The notes: a model not told the origin generated them from the sequence alone. A stretch of 64,000 nt of DNA from Pontibacter silvestris (GCF_020907275.1 NZ_JAJJWI010000010.1:1-64000), one strand, 5' to 3'; positions 18,066 to 26,564 are shown, numbered from the stretch's first letter. Made by a program: numbers and translations.

Positions 18066-18728
18066 TTAAAGACCCCATTTGTCTGGTGATTGTCTCCACT
18101 GAGCCAGTGTTTCCATAGCGGATTCAGGAATGTAGCCTTGTGCAGCGGCTGCTTCTGTCAGTGAATTATAATTACTCAGGCAATAAAGGGGGATTCCTGC
18201 ATTACGAAAGTTTTCTTCAGCTATGGCAAAGCCATAAGCAAAGATTGCTACCATGCCCACTACCTCGCCTCCGGCAGCTTTTACTGCTTCAGCGGCTTTC
18301 AGAGAACTGCCACCAGTGGAGATAAGATCTTCCACCATGACCACTTTCTGACCTTTCTGCATGCGGCCTTCTATCTGATTGCCCATTCCGTGCTTCTTAG
18401 GTTCAGGACGTACATATAAAAAAGGCATGTCTAATAAATCAGCCACAAGGGCACCTTGTGCAATACCTGCGGTGGCTACGCCTGCAATGGCATCCGCCTC
18501 GGCATAATGCTGCTTAACAAGCTCTGCCAGTTGCTGTTTTATGTAACTGCGGATGTGCGGGAAAGATAATGTTACGCGGTTATCGCAGTAAATAGGGGAG
18601 TTCCAACCGGAGCTCCACTTATACGGTTGTGCAGGGCTTAACTTTACGGCCTCTGTTTCTAACAAATAAGAGGCAACTTTATGTGCTGTGTTCGTAGAAT
18701 CCATGAGCGAATTTACATAAATATTCAT
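18066..18728 (-). CDS. pyrE: Orotate phosphoribosyltransferase
   Basis: 220 residues. It joins orotate and PRPP to make OMP, step five of pyrimidine synthesis. The PRPP-binding motif VVMVEDLISTGGSS (about 125-138) is intact, and SGWNSPIYCDNR near the start is the orotate-binding region. The ATG at 18728 is used here; an ATG eight codons later (18704) is also possible. The gene is alone, divergent from a Nudix gene, and followed by a perfect 24-bp hairpin. Confidence 0.94.
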   Translation of the reverse strand: MNIYVNSLMDSTNTAHKVASYLLETEAVKLSPAQPYKWSSGWNSPIYCDNRVTLSFPHIRSYIKQQLAELVKQHYAEADAIAGVATAGIAQGALVADLLDMPFLYVRPEPKKHGMGNQIEGRMQKGQKVVMVEDLISTGGSSLKAAEAVKAAGGEVVGMVAIFAYGFAIAEENFRNAGIPLYCLSNYNSLTEAAAAQGYIPESAMETLAQWRQSPDKWGL

Positions 18729-18811
18729 CGTTTTTATGTCGCCTTGTTTTCTTTAAACAGATTTCTTTATTGCTTTGTAAAATTTTGATTCCATCAAAAG
18801 CTCCAAATCAC

Positions 18812-19492
18812 ATGAACGTTTTTATTAACGATATCCCCCTTATACTGAAAAAAGCCGGTCAGAAGGTCTATAAACATGAGTATGACCTTATTCTGAAGGC
18901 TTCCGAGCAGTTCACCTCAAAGGATCTGATAGGGGATGTACTGATCAAAGATGCAGATAATGCACTTATCGATAGGCTTGTGCGGCTGATGGAGGTGAAG
19001 AAACTAAAAAAGCTGAAGTCACTTACGCTCATTACTGAGAAGAAGCAGAAGCTGACAGAATACTTGAAAGATCAGTTTAAGATAATAAAGGCAGCCGGTG
19101 GTTTAGTGATAAAAGATGGAAAGATATTGATGATTTACCGCCTTGGCACCTGGGACCTGCCAAAAGGAAAGCTTGAAAAGAAAGAAGATGTGGAGAGTGG
19201 TGCCTTGCGTGAGGTAGAGGAGGAGTGTAATATACAGGTAGAAATTATTGATAAGCTGCCTAAGACATGGCACTCTTATGCCTACAAAGGGAAAAAGATA
19301 CTAAAAAGAACGTCCTGGTTTGTAATGAACTGCACCGACGATAGCTTAATGAAACCACAGGCGGAGGAGTTTATAGAGGAGGTGCGCTGGATGACACCTG
19401 AGGAGGTAATGGAAGTGCTGCCGAAGGCTTACACTTCCATCGCCTTCATTGTAAGACACTATCTCCAATCTCTGAAATCGGGAAAGGTATAA
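18812..19492 (+). CDS. Nudix hydrolase with N-terminal extension
   Basis: 226 residues from the ATG at 18812; an in-frame TTG at 18770 would lie in the promoter region. About 95 N-terminal residues of helical character precede a Nudix domain. The Nudix box runs from Gly in PKGKLEKKED to REVEEECNI; the catalytic Glu cluster is present, but the usual final Gly is Asn. The substrate is unknown; a nucleoside polyphosphate or NDP-sugar is typical. The 3' end overlaps coaD, on the other strand, by 47 bases. Confidence 0.87.
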   Translation: MNVFINDIPLILKKAGQKVYKHEYDLILKASEQFTSKDLIGDVLIKDADNALIDRLVRLMEVKKLKKLKSLTLITEKKQKLTEYLKDQFKIIKAAGGLVIKDGKILMIYRLGTWDLPKGKLEKKEDVESGALREVEEECNIQVEIIDKLPKTWHSYAYKGKKILKRTSWFVMNCTDDSLMKPQAEEFIEEVRWMTPEEVMEVLPKAYTSIAFIVRHYLQSLKSGKV

Positions 19493-19925
19493 ACTCATCC
19501 ACATTGCCGCCAAACTTATGTATCTCTCTGATGATGGAGGAGTTGATAGCTGCGAGTCTTGGCGAAGTGATCAGGAAAACTGTTTCCAGATTATTAAACA
19601 CATGGCGGTTAGCTTGCGCAATAGTGTTTTCGTACTCAAAGTCAGTTGTGTTTCGCAGGCCGCGCAATAAAAAATTAGCGTTTGTCTCACGTGCAAACTC
19701 AGCTGTGAGCCCCTTGTAAGACTGCACTGTTATAGTGGGATGATCTTTAAATAAATTAGAGATTATCTCTACCATGCGCTCTACAGGAATGTAGCGCTGT
19801 TTACTGCTGTTGTTTCCTACAGCTATGATCAGCTCATCAAAAAGCTTGGCACCTCGCATAACCACATCATGATGGCCGTTGGTGAAAGGGTCGAAGGAGC
19901 CTGGGAACAAGGCAATTCTTTTCAT
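19446..19925 (-). CDS. coaD: Phosphopantetheine adenylyltransferase
   Basis: 159 residues from the ATG at 19925, the usual length. It makes dephospho-CoA from 4'-phosphopantetheine and ATP. The nucleotidyltransferase signature FPGSFDPFTNGH (TNGH motif) starts right at the N-terminus, which fixes the start over the ATG five codons upstream. ISSSIIRE-type motif appears as NSSIIREI near the end. It follows the DUF3822 gene by 5 bases, an arrangement typical of Bacteroidetes. Confidence 0.95.
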   Translation of the reverse strand: MKRIALFPGSFDPFTNGHHDVVMRGAKLFDELIIAVGNNSSKQRYIPVERMVEIISNLFKDHPTITVQSYKGLTAEFARETNANFLLRGLRNTTDFEYENTIAQANRHVFNNLETVFLITSPRLAAINSSIIREIHKFGGNVDEFIPFPISEIGDSVLQ

Positions 19926-19930
19926 GTGGT

Positions 19931-20818
19931 TTATTCGCAAAAATGAAGGCTATATAATTCAAAATAACGGTACTCGAACAGGTCGTCGAACTTATAGCTG
20001 TAAGCTACATCAGCAGGTTTCCTGCCGAAACGCACCTGCCGGATATATTTTTGCAGAATGTTAAACAGCGAAGAATCATGGGTAATATCGCCCCAGACAG
20101 TTATTGTTTCTGTTTCAGGGTTTAGTTTTTGTTCCTGCATAACAAACACCACGAAGTAGATAAAGTCCTCCGGGCTTAAATAATGGAAGATATTACAGAA
20201 CTCCAGACCGCTTTGGCTGACTACCAGCATTGTAACATAATTACGTTGTACATAAGCGTAAAGGCAACGCTCATTTTTTCGCCCTGCCTGGTGTAGCACG
20301 CTTTGAATGAGTGCACTGGTAAGGTGTACCAATTGTACAGGGCGTTCGGGAAAAATGTTGTCTACTGTTTGCTGTAGTATCATGTCAATAGCAAAAATAT
20401 TTACTGCTTCCAGGTTGTTGTGCCTGTACGAAAACACCAGGTTTTCCTGCATATTAAGGTCGCTGTGCAGGCGCAGGTAGTCTGTTTTGTGGGTAGGGTC
20501 GTAAAGCGTTTCAGGTATCAGTGTAAAGTGCTGATTGCTGTAAGACACACGGATAGCATTCCAGCCCTGTTCCTGCAATAGTGGGTTTTCAGCAGTTATT
20601 AACTGCAACTGCTCTGCTATCTGCTGTGGTGTAAAAACAGACAGCAGTTCATAGTCTTCCAGCACAACGAATTTATTGCGATCAGTATTCACTACTGCTA
20701 TCCGGATAGACCTGGGGCTAATAGTGAGGTATAAATTACAATAAGAAGACTGCGTTATTTTAAACGCTTCATCTTTAATCTTGTGTGAAAGCCGGAAGTG
20801 TGTGCTGGTGGTGTTCAA
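19931..20818 (-). CDS. DUF3822 family protein
   Basis: 295 residues, cytosolic. The N-terminal YLTISPRSIRIAVVNTDRN and alternating strands fit the DUF3822 family, which may have an ASKHA/actin-like ATPase fold. It is regularly found just upstream of coaD in Bacteroidetes, as here (5-base gap). The shared operon suggests a link to CoA synthesis or the cell envelope, but no function is known. Confidence 0.82.
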   Translation of the reverse strand: MNTTSTHFRLSHKIKDEAFKITQSSYCNLYLTISPRSIRIAVVNTDRNKFVVLEDYELLSVFTPQQIAEQLQLITAENPLLQEQGWNAIRVSYSNQHFTLIPETLYDPTHKTDYLRLHSDLNMQENLVFSYRHNNLEAVNIFAIDMILQQTVDNIFPERPVQLVHLTSALIQSVLHQAGRKNERCLYAYVQRNYVTMLVVSQSGLEFCNIFHYLSPEDFIYFVVFVMQEQKLNPETETITVWGDITHDSSLFNILQKYIRQVRFGRKPADVAYSYKFDDLFEYRYFELYSLHFCE

Positions 20819-20911
20819 TGTATAAATTAGCTAAATAGCAGTTCCTTTTTCAGTTTGGTCTGTACTTCTGCAAGTATATAAAATTTATAGCAAAAGGCAG
20901 CACTATAGCAG

Positions 20912-21397
20912 CTAGGGTAAAAAGTTGTTGTCGAGGCCCAGCAGGTCGTCCAGCGAGAAGAGGTGGTGTAGTATATGATGCTTATTTTGCCTTTCAATTT
21001 TCCTTATTTCATCTAGTGTCAGGTACTGAACATGTTCAATGAGTTGATTGTCAGGAGGTAGTTCTGGGTCAAAACCTGTTGCCACTCTTTCTCCTTTTGT
21101 TCTTACTTCAAAAAACATCTCCACGGCATGTAGAGGCTCTTCCATAAACTCATTTAAGAACAGAAACCTGCTAACATCAATCTCAAGCCTTGTTTCTTCA
21201 AGAAACTCCCGCTTCAGGCAATCTTTAATGCTTTCGCCGTAGTTAAGCCCTCCTCCAGGCGGTGCCCAGAAAGCGGTGTTGTTTACAGTTTGCTGATGTT
21301 GTACCAGTAGGAGTTTGTTATTTTTAATACAAATGCCGCACACGCGCACTCTAAGTTTGTGAGCATAACCGGCAGCGTTAGGGTTTAAGTTGTTCAT
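20912..21397 (-). CDS. Nudix hydrolase
   Basis: 161 residues, a single Nudix domain. The box starts in PPGGGLNYGES and ends REFLEETRL; the Glu cluster is complete, but Arg replaces the closing Gly. KLRVRVCGICIKNNKLLLVQH is the usual first strand pair. The family cleaves nucleoside diphosphates linked to another moiety; the substrate is not known. It is divergent from the thioesterase gene, and its start codon abuts the -33 box of that gene's promoter. Confidence 0.9.
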   Translation of the reverse strand: MNNLNPNAAGYAHKLRVRVCGICIKNNKLLLVQHQQTVNNTAFWAPPGGGLNYGESIKDCLKREFLEETRLEIDVSRFLFLNEFMEEPLHAVEMFFEVRTKGERVATGFDPELPPDNQLIEHVQYLTLDEIRKIERQNKHHILHHLFSLDDLLGLDNNFLP

Positions 21398-21399
21398 GT

Positions 21400-21430
21400 T
21401 TGGGAACTATGGGTATAGGTGGTACTTTTG
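21400..21430 (+). promoter_or_regulatory. Promoter of the thioesterase gene
   Basis: TTG at 21400-21402, 20 bases of spacing, then TACTTTTG at 21423-21430. This is a full match to the Bacteroidetes -33/-7 promoter. Transcription should start close to 21435-21437, at or next to the first ATG. Confidence 0.75.
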
Positions 21431-21434
21431 CACC

Positions 21435-21878
21435 ATGATTACAATGGAAAATAAAACTACTGATTTTGCAACTAGCGTTCGCAAGAAATTCGAAAGCCAG
21501 GGCTACACAAAGCTTTTAGGCTTTAACGTAACAAGCATAAGCGATGGCGAAGTAGAAATAGAACTACACTTGAACAAGAGCCACATGCAGCACCATGGTT
21601 CTGCACATGGCGGTTTAATTGCTTCTATGGCTGATACTGTGGCTGGTTTTGCCGCCATAAGCGTGGTGCCGGAAGATCATTATGTGGTTACTGCCGAGAT
21701 AAAAGTGTCTTATTTTTCACCTGGCATAGGTGATAAACTTGTGGCTAAAGGTTATGTAATAAAGAGAGGTAGGAAGCTTAACTTCTGTGAGGCTGAGATT
21801 TATGCTGTTAAAGGAGATGAGGACCCAAAGCTTATAGCAAAAGCTTCTGCTACAATGGCTACTATAACTCCTAAGTAA
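21435..21878 (+). CDS. PaaI-type hotdog thioesterase
   Basis: 147 residues from the ATG at 21435, or 144 from the ATG at 21444. The promoter box just upstream means the mRNA is leaderless or nearly so, and the second ATG may be the real one. The hotdog fold is marked by HHGSAHGGLIASMADTVAG, the central helix with the catalytic Asp region, and VTAEIKVSYFSPG. It hydrolyses acyl-CoA, often phenylacetyl-CoA or other aromatic thioesters. No paa genes are near, so the substrate is open. Confidence 0.9.
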   Translation: MITMENKTTDFATSVRKKFESQGYTKLLGFNVTSISDGEVEIELHLNKSHMQHHGSAHGGLIASMADTVAGFAAISVVPEDHYVVTAEIKVSYFSPGIGDKLVAKGYVIKRGRKLNFCEAEIYAVKGDEDPKLIAKASATMATITPK

Positions 21879-22225
21879 CCCTTTGTCAGGTTATGAGCTT
21901 TTGATTGAATTACTGTGGGGCCTCCAAAGAGAAGGAGGATGTTTCTGTTACAGTAAGCCAGGTTTCTTCGAAGAAGAAAGTTTGAACGCCTTCGAGTATA
22001 ACCTGGCTTACTGTATTTAAGGAGCTGACTAAACTCCTTGGTTAAAGGTTGGGTTGATTAGCTGTAACCGAAACAATATTATTCATAATCACCACAATTA
22101 TGAATGGCAGGAAGGAGCTAAGATGGTTACTTTTTTGTTGATACAATGTTGTTTGGCTTGAATTCAGCAAAAATCTGTTAAGCTCAACAACATAATTCAC
22201 AACCCTTAATTATAAATCCAAAATA
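21879..22225. other. Intergenic region with a large hairpin
   Basis: 347 bases holding the stem-loop at 21949-22015 and otherwise nothing I can name. Confidence 0.4.
21949..22015 (+). terminator. Long-loop hairpin after the thioesterase
   Basis: A perfect 16-bp stem (21949-21964 with 22000-22015). The 35-base loop contains smaller self-pairing parts (TTCTTCGAAGAA). The right arm is followed by TTTAA. It is a terminator or a structured RNA end. Confidence 0.5.
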
Positions 22226-23632
22226 GTGCGTCCTGTAGAAGCTTTAAGAAACAATTTTCCATTTGAACCTACCGAAGATCAGGCCAGGCTCTTTAGTAAA
22301 CTAGATGATTTTATTGCACAGAAACAGGAAGAACGCCAAGTCTTTTTGCTGAAAGGCTATGCCGGTACGGGTAAAACAACGGTAGTAACATCTTTAGTAA
22401 AGATACTAAACAGCTTTGGCTACAAATATGTGTTGCTGGCACCTACGGGCAGGGCAGCTAAAGTAATGTCGTCTTATAGTGGCAAGCCTGCACTAACTAT
22501 ACATAAGAAAATATACCGGCAAACAGCTAATCCGTATTCCGAGGGACTCTCTTTTACACGCCAGCCGAATAAGCTCGATAATACGATTTACATAGTAGAC
22601 GAGTCGTCTATGATATCAGATGATAGTGGCTTTGGGCAAAACGGCTTGCTGCAGGATTTATTAGGCTATGTGTTTGAGAAAAAGAACAACAAGCTTTTGC
22701 TTATAGGTGATACGGCGCAGCTCCCCCCGGTGAGCCAGGCAGTAAGCCCTTCTCTAGATGCCGGATACCTGAAGCATAACTTCCGATGCTATGTGCAGGA
22801 AATTGAAATGAAGCAGGTCATGCGGCAGGCAGAGGAGTCAGGTATCCTGATGAATGCGACAAACCTGCGAAACCAGCTGGGCAGCCAGCAACTGGATATA
22901 AAATTATTTACTAAAGGCTGGCGCGATATTTTCAAAATGACAGGTGAGAAGCTGGAAGATGGCTTACGCTATGCTTATGACAAGTTCGGCGTAGAAAACA
23001 GCATTGTTATTTGCCGGTCTAATAAAGTGGCAAATATGTATAACCAGCACATCCGCAGAAGCATTTTTTTTGCCGAAGATGAGATTGGAGTAGGGGACTA
23101 CCTGATGATTGTGCGTAATAACTATTTCTGGCTTCCCAAAGATTCTGATATTGGCTTTATGGCAAATGGTGACTTTGTAGAAATAACGAAGATTATCCGT
23201 TACGAAGACATGTATGGTTTTCGATTTGCTGATGTGCGCATACGATTTGTAGATTATCCGGATGCAGAGGAGCAGGAAGTGAAGATTATGTTGGATACCT
23301 TGTATACAGATGCCCCTGCTTTACCTACAGAGCAAAATAAAAAGCTCTACGAAGAGGTGCTGCAGGATTATCAGGATATAAAAACAAAGCGCGAGCGCAG
23401 TAAAGAACTGAAAAAGAACCCGTACCTGAATGCACTGCAGGTAAAGTTTGCCTATGCATTAACCTGCCATAAAGCACAGGGCGGGCAGTGGCAGGCCGTG
23501 TTTGTTGACCAGGGATTTTTAAAAGATGATATGGTAAATGAAGAATTTGCCCGTTGGCTCTACACAGCTTTAACACGTTCATCAGAAGAGTTGTTCTTAC
23601 TGAACTTTAATCCACAATTATTGGTTAGCTGA
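22226..23632 (+). CDS. RecD/Pif1-like superfamily 1 helicase
   Basis: 468 residues, GTG start. Walker A is GYAGTGKT (44-51, Lys50); motif Ia LAPTGRAAKV; Walker B IVDESSM with Asp125-Glu126; motif III GDTAQLPPV (161-169). Motif V region CHKAQGGQW and motif VI TALTRSSEEL close the protein. This order is that of UvrD_C_2-type RecD2/Pif1 helicases that use ATP to unwind DNA with 5'-3' polarity. No N-terminal RecD2 hairpin region is present, so it is the short form. A role in DNA repair is likely. Confidence 0.9.
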   Translation: MRPVEALRNNFPFEPTEDQARLFSKLDDFIAQKQEERQVFLLKGYAGTGKTTVVTSLVKILNSFGYKYVLLAPTGRAAKVMSSYSGKPALTIHKKIYRQTANPYSEGLSFTRQPNKLDNTIYIVDESSMISDDSGFGQNGLLQDLLGYVFEKKNNKLLLIGDTAQLPPVSQAVSPSLDAGYLKHNFRCYVQEIEMKQVMRQAEESGILMNATNLRNQLGSQQLDIKLFTKGWRDIFKMTGEKLEDGLRYAYDKFGVENSIVICRSNKVANMYNQHIRRSIFFAEDEIGVGDYLMIVRNNYFWLPKDSDIGFMANGDFVEITKIIRYEDMYGFRFADVRIRFVDYPDAEEQEVKIMLDTLYTDAPALPTEQNKKLYEEVLQDYQDIKTKRERSKELKKNPYLNALQVKFAYALTCHKAQGGQWQAVFVDQGFLKDDMVNEEFARWLYTALTRSSEELFLLNFNPQLLVS

Positions 23633-23709
23633 CAGACGAAACTAGTATATTGCATCGTTTAAATCAAAAAAGTGTATATTAGCGTAAGCAACTGAAAAAC
23701 CATAACCTT

Positions 23710-24150
23710 ATGAAGAAGTTTATCTTATCCATGGCTATTGCTGCCGTTGCTGCAGGTGGTGCTATGGCACAAACTCAGCCTAAACAAGCTACTGAGCAGA
23801 CTCAGAAAAAAGAGGGTCCGGCTATTTCTTTTGAAGAATCGGAGCACAACTTTGGAGATATCACCCAGGGTGATGTTGTGGAGCACACTTTCAAATTTAC
23901 TAATACTGGTACGCAGCCATTAGTAATTGAGCGTGTGTCTGTAACATGTGGCTGTACTACTCCAAACTGGACTAAAGAGCCTGTAATGCCAGGAAAGACC
24001 GGTTTTGTGACTGCTAAATTTAATAGCGCAGGTAAAATGGGACAGCAGAAAAAAGCTATCACTGTTCACTCTAATGCTGCTGATGGGGCTGCTTACGTGT
24101 ACATTGTAACAAACATCAACGCTAAATCAACTGCAAGCGCAAATAAATAA
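23710..24150 (+). CDS. DUF1573 periplasmic protein
   Basis: 146 residues. A signal peptide (about 1-20, ending AMAQ) and a Gln/Thr-rich linker precede a single DUF1573 domain: EHNFGDITQGDVVEHTF, NTGTQPLVI, then SVTCGCTTPNW with a conserved CGC, and AKFNSAGKMGQQKKAITV. The fold is Ig/ASPM-SPD-2-Hydin-like. Its role is unknown, but the family is very common in Bacteroidetes. A TTG-N22-TATATTAG sequence about 70 bases upstream may be the promoter. A 31-bp hairpin follows. Confidence 0.88.
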   Translation: MKKFILSMAIAAVAAGGAMAQTQPKQATEQTQKKEGPAISFEESEHNFGDITQGDVVEHTFKFTNTGTQPLVIERVSVTCGCTTPNWTKEPVMPGKTGFVTAKFNSAGKMGQQKKAITVHSNAADGAAYVYIVTNINAKSTASANK

Positions 24151-24166
24151 GCTGCTTAGTAAGTAG

Positions 24167-24232
24167 ATACCTAATAAAGAACAGAAAGCCCTCCGGTAGA
24201 GACCGGAGGGCTTTCTGTTCTTTATTAGGTAT
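24167..24232 (+). terminator. 31-bp perfect hairpin
   Basis: Arms 24167-24197 and 24202-24232 are exact reverse complements with a 4-base AGAG loop. It begins 17 bases after the DUF1573 stop and is the longest perfect stem among the intergenic hairpins. Confidence 0.75.
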
Positions 24233-24363
24233 GGCAACCTGTTTACTCGACCAGTTTTATGAAAATGTTTATAGCAATACAGTGATTTGGTGTTTGTTAA
24301 TTTCTGTGTATTTTAAATATAAGTATAGGTGGTTAATAGGTTAGCCTATAGTAAGATACAAAA

Positions 24364-24937
24364 ATGAAGAAGCAGATACTCTTATTTCTTGGGATCGTTT
24401 GTTTTTTCTTTCAAACTGCTTTTTCACAGAAGCTGGGGGAGGAACATAAACATGAGATCTGTGCCGGGTATGGTGTGCTTTCTTTACAGGTAATAGGTAA
24501 CTATTTTGGCAACTTCTTTATCGAGTTTTTTAGGAACCGGGCAGGATATGAGTTCTGCAGGTCCTGTTATGCTAGGCTACAATTATGGGGCGGGCAAAAG
24601 AATCTCAGTAGGTGTTACAGGATCTTATACTACCTTTTCGGCACGATTCAAGGAAAGTGGAGATTTAGATTTTAGTAACAGGTACTTTACATTAATTCCC
24701 AGAGTAGATTATCATTGGGCTAAGCGGGATAATGTAGATGTGTACTCGGGATTAGGTTTTGGTGCCAGCTTGTTGCATACACATTATAACGAAGGCAGAA
24801 CAAACGCACAAAGCATAGGAGCGGCAATACAGGTAAATTGTGTGGGTATTCGTGTAGGCAAAAAAGTCGGAGGCTTTTTGGAGATGGGCTTTGGTTTTAA
24901 TGGCTTAGTTAATGGAGGAATAAATACACGGTTTTAA
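24364..24937 (+). pseudogene. Outer-membrane beta-barrel protein gene broken by a frameshift
   Basis: The first frame (from ATG 24364) gives a signal peptide ending AFSQ and KHEICAGYGVLSLQVIGNYF, a normal barrel start. The rest of the barrel (LGTGQDMSSAGPVMLGYNYG, SVGVTGSYTTFSARF, to GINTRF) is in the next frame and runs to 24937. A T6 tract at 24526-24531 marks the switch: with five Ts the two halves join in one frame of about 190 residues. Either this is a true inactivating or phase-variable slip, or a sequencing error. Two terminators flank the unit. Confidence 0.75.
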
Positions 24938-24977
24938 AAGAGAAGAGCATCCTTCATAAAGATGCTCTTCTCTTTTA
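24935..24977. terminator. 17-bp perfect bidirectional hairpin
   Basis: Arms 24935-24951 and 24961-24977 are exact reverse complements; loop 9 bases; A4/T4 tracts at the ends. It overlaps the stop codon of the barrel gene and lies 5 bases from the DUF423 stop. Confidence 0.8.
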
Positions 24978-24981
24978 TTAG

Positions 24982-25359
24982 TTATAGTGCTTTAGAAACA
25001 GCGTAAAACAAGGCTCCCCAACCAACAATCAGCAAAGTGCCGCCTATTGGCGTTATAGCGCCCAACCAGGTTATACCAGTCATGCATAAGGTGTAAAGTG
25101 AGCCTGAAAAAACAAGAATACCCAAAAAGAAGCACCAGGCAGCTACCTGTAAAGCAGGCTGTTCCACTTTAAAAAGAAGCAACCCTACAGCCAGCAGTGC
25201 CAAAGTGTGGTACATCTGGTATTTTACGGCAGTTTCGTAGGTTTCCATGCGGCCACTTGCCTGCAACAAAGGTCCGAGTGCGTGGGCTCCGAATGCTCCG
25301 AATACTACACTTAAGGCACCAAGTAAACTTGCAGTAAGAAGTATGATTTTTTGAGACAC
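24982..25359 (-). CDS. DUF423 (YgdD-like) small membrane protein
   Basis: 125 residues from a GTG at 25359. Four membrane helices are seen; LGALSVVFGAFGAHALG near the start is the family signature, and YQMYHTLALLAVGLL and the end GGTLLIVGWG fit too. An in-frame upstream start at 25419 would lie before the -7 box at 25402-25409, so the GTG is preferred. Function is unknown; family members sit in the inner membrane. Confidence 0.88.
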   Translation of the reverse strand: MSQKIILLTASLLGALSVVFGAFGAHALGPLLQASGRMETYETAVKYQMYHTLALLAVGLLLFKVEQPALQVAAWCFFLGILVFSGSLYTLCMTGITWLGAITPIGGTLLIVGWGALFYAVSKAL

Positions 25360-25401
25360 GGCAGTATTATTATGAATTAATGATATGTTCCTAAGTACAA
25401 G

Positions 25402-25409
25402 CAAAGGTA
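25402..25409 (-). promoter_or_regulatory. -7 box of the DUF423 gene
   Basis: TACCTTTG on the minus strand, an exact TAnnTTTG match, giving a leader of about 35 bases to the GTG at 25359. The -33 element is not clear. Confidence 0.5.
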
Positions 25410-25474
25410 CAACAGCCAAGATTAAAACGGCATTACAATCACAACTAATAATTCAACATCCGTTGCCTTGAAGC

Positions 25475-26386
25475 CTATAACTTTTTAAACAAGTTTGGGT
25501 AATCAGATATAATTCCATCCACTCCTAACTGCTTTAGCCTCTTCATTTCTTCCAGATCGTTTACTGTCCAAGGAACGACTTTTATCCCTTTGTCGTGGCA
25601 CTTTTTTAGGAGATCTGCATTTACCAGTTTATAGTATGGGCTGTAAACTGTAGGGGTGAAGCCAAGCTTTTGCAGATTAGCTTCCAGACTGTTTGTGTTC
25701 TCAACCAATAAAGAAGACTTTATACCCGGATAGCGTTTGTGTAATTCCTGTAGTGTACGTGGGTCGAACGACTGAATGATAACATAGGGAGTGACATTCT
25801 TTTGTTCTACTACATCCATTACCTGTTTCACATATGCATTTGGTGCCGGATGAAACTTGCCATCGCCGGTGGGCTTTGATTTTGTTTCGATATTGTAAAA
25901 AGGCTGTGGTAGGTTATGTTCTTTTATATAAGCCTGGGCAGAATCTATTACCTCCGACAGAAGGGGCTTATAAGCCTTTAGCTTTTGCTGTTGAGGAAAG
26001 TTATTGTAGGGTTTAGAACCAACATCGAACTTCTGGATGTCACTGTAGTTCATCTGGTACAGCACATACTTCTCCTTATCAGCCTTAGGTATTTCATCGC
26101 CTGTTGGGGTAAGGGAATATGCCCTGTTTATGTACGGATCGTGCGATAGAATTACCTGGCCATCTTTTGTAACATGGGCATCCATCTCTAAGGTGGTAAC
26201 ACCTAGTTCCAGTGCCTTACGCATAGCAGGAACTGTGTTTTCAGGCATCAAGCCCCGGGCACCACGGTGTCCTTCTGTATCAAAGGCTGGTAAATCCACA
26301 GGTTTTGGGAGAGGTGTTTCTTTAGGAAAAGTATAAGCTGTTGTCAGAAACAAAGCTGCAAATGAGTACTTCAAAAAAGGGTGCAT
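25475..26386 (-). CDS. Glycerophosphodiester phosphodiesterase
   Basis: 303 residues with an N-terminal signal peptide, so periplasmic. It splits glycerophosphodiesters to glycerol-3-phosphate and an alcohol. The GDPD signature is clear: EGHRGARGLMPENT with catalytic His40, LEMDAHVTKDG with metal-binding Glu67 and Asp69, and SHDP with His82. The C-terminal VVPWTVNDLEEM and GVDGIISDYP complete the TIM barrel. It resembles GlpQ-type secreted enzymes. It is monocistronic. Confidence 0.92.
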   Translation of the reverse strand: MHPFLKYSFAALFLTTAYTFPKETPLPKPVDLPAFDTEGHRGARGLMPENTVPAMRKALELGVTTLEMDAHVTKDGQVILSHDPYINRAYSLTPTGDEIPKADKEKYVLYQMNYSDIQKFDVGSKPYNNFPQQQKLKAYKPLLSEVIDSAQAYIKEHNLPQPFYNIETKSKPTGDGKFHPAPNAYVKQVMDVVEQKNVTPYVIIQSFDPRTLQELHKRYPGIKSSLLVENTNSLEANLQKLGFTPTVYSPYYKLVNADLLKKCHDKGIKVVPWTVNDLEEMKRLKQLGVDGIISDYPNLFKKL

Positions 26387-26507
26387 AGTTAAAACTGTTC
26401 ATGATTGCTTAAAATTAGTTATTTGAGGTTAAGCAGACTTTCAAATCAAGAATCTTAACAATTTCTTTACCGCACATCATAATATGCTTTACCCGATGGA
26501 AACTACA

Positions 26508-26539
26508 AGCTCAGGCTATTGCTAACAATGGCCTGAGCT
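26508..26539. terminator. Weak hairpin between GDPD and DUF2750 genes
   Basis: A 9-bp stem (26508-26516 with 26531-26539) and 14-base loop, 26 bases after the DUF2750 stop. The U-tract is poor, so the call is uncertain. Confidence 0.4.
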
Positions 26540-26564
26540 AAAAATAAGTGGAGAAAATAAAGTC

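Noticed and set aside
23325..23582. 85-codon open frame on the minus strand inside the helicase gene
   Set aside because: It is fully inside a strongly supported gene and has no family character; a shadow frame.
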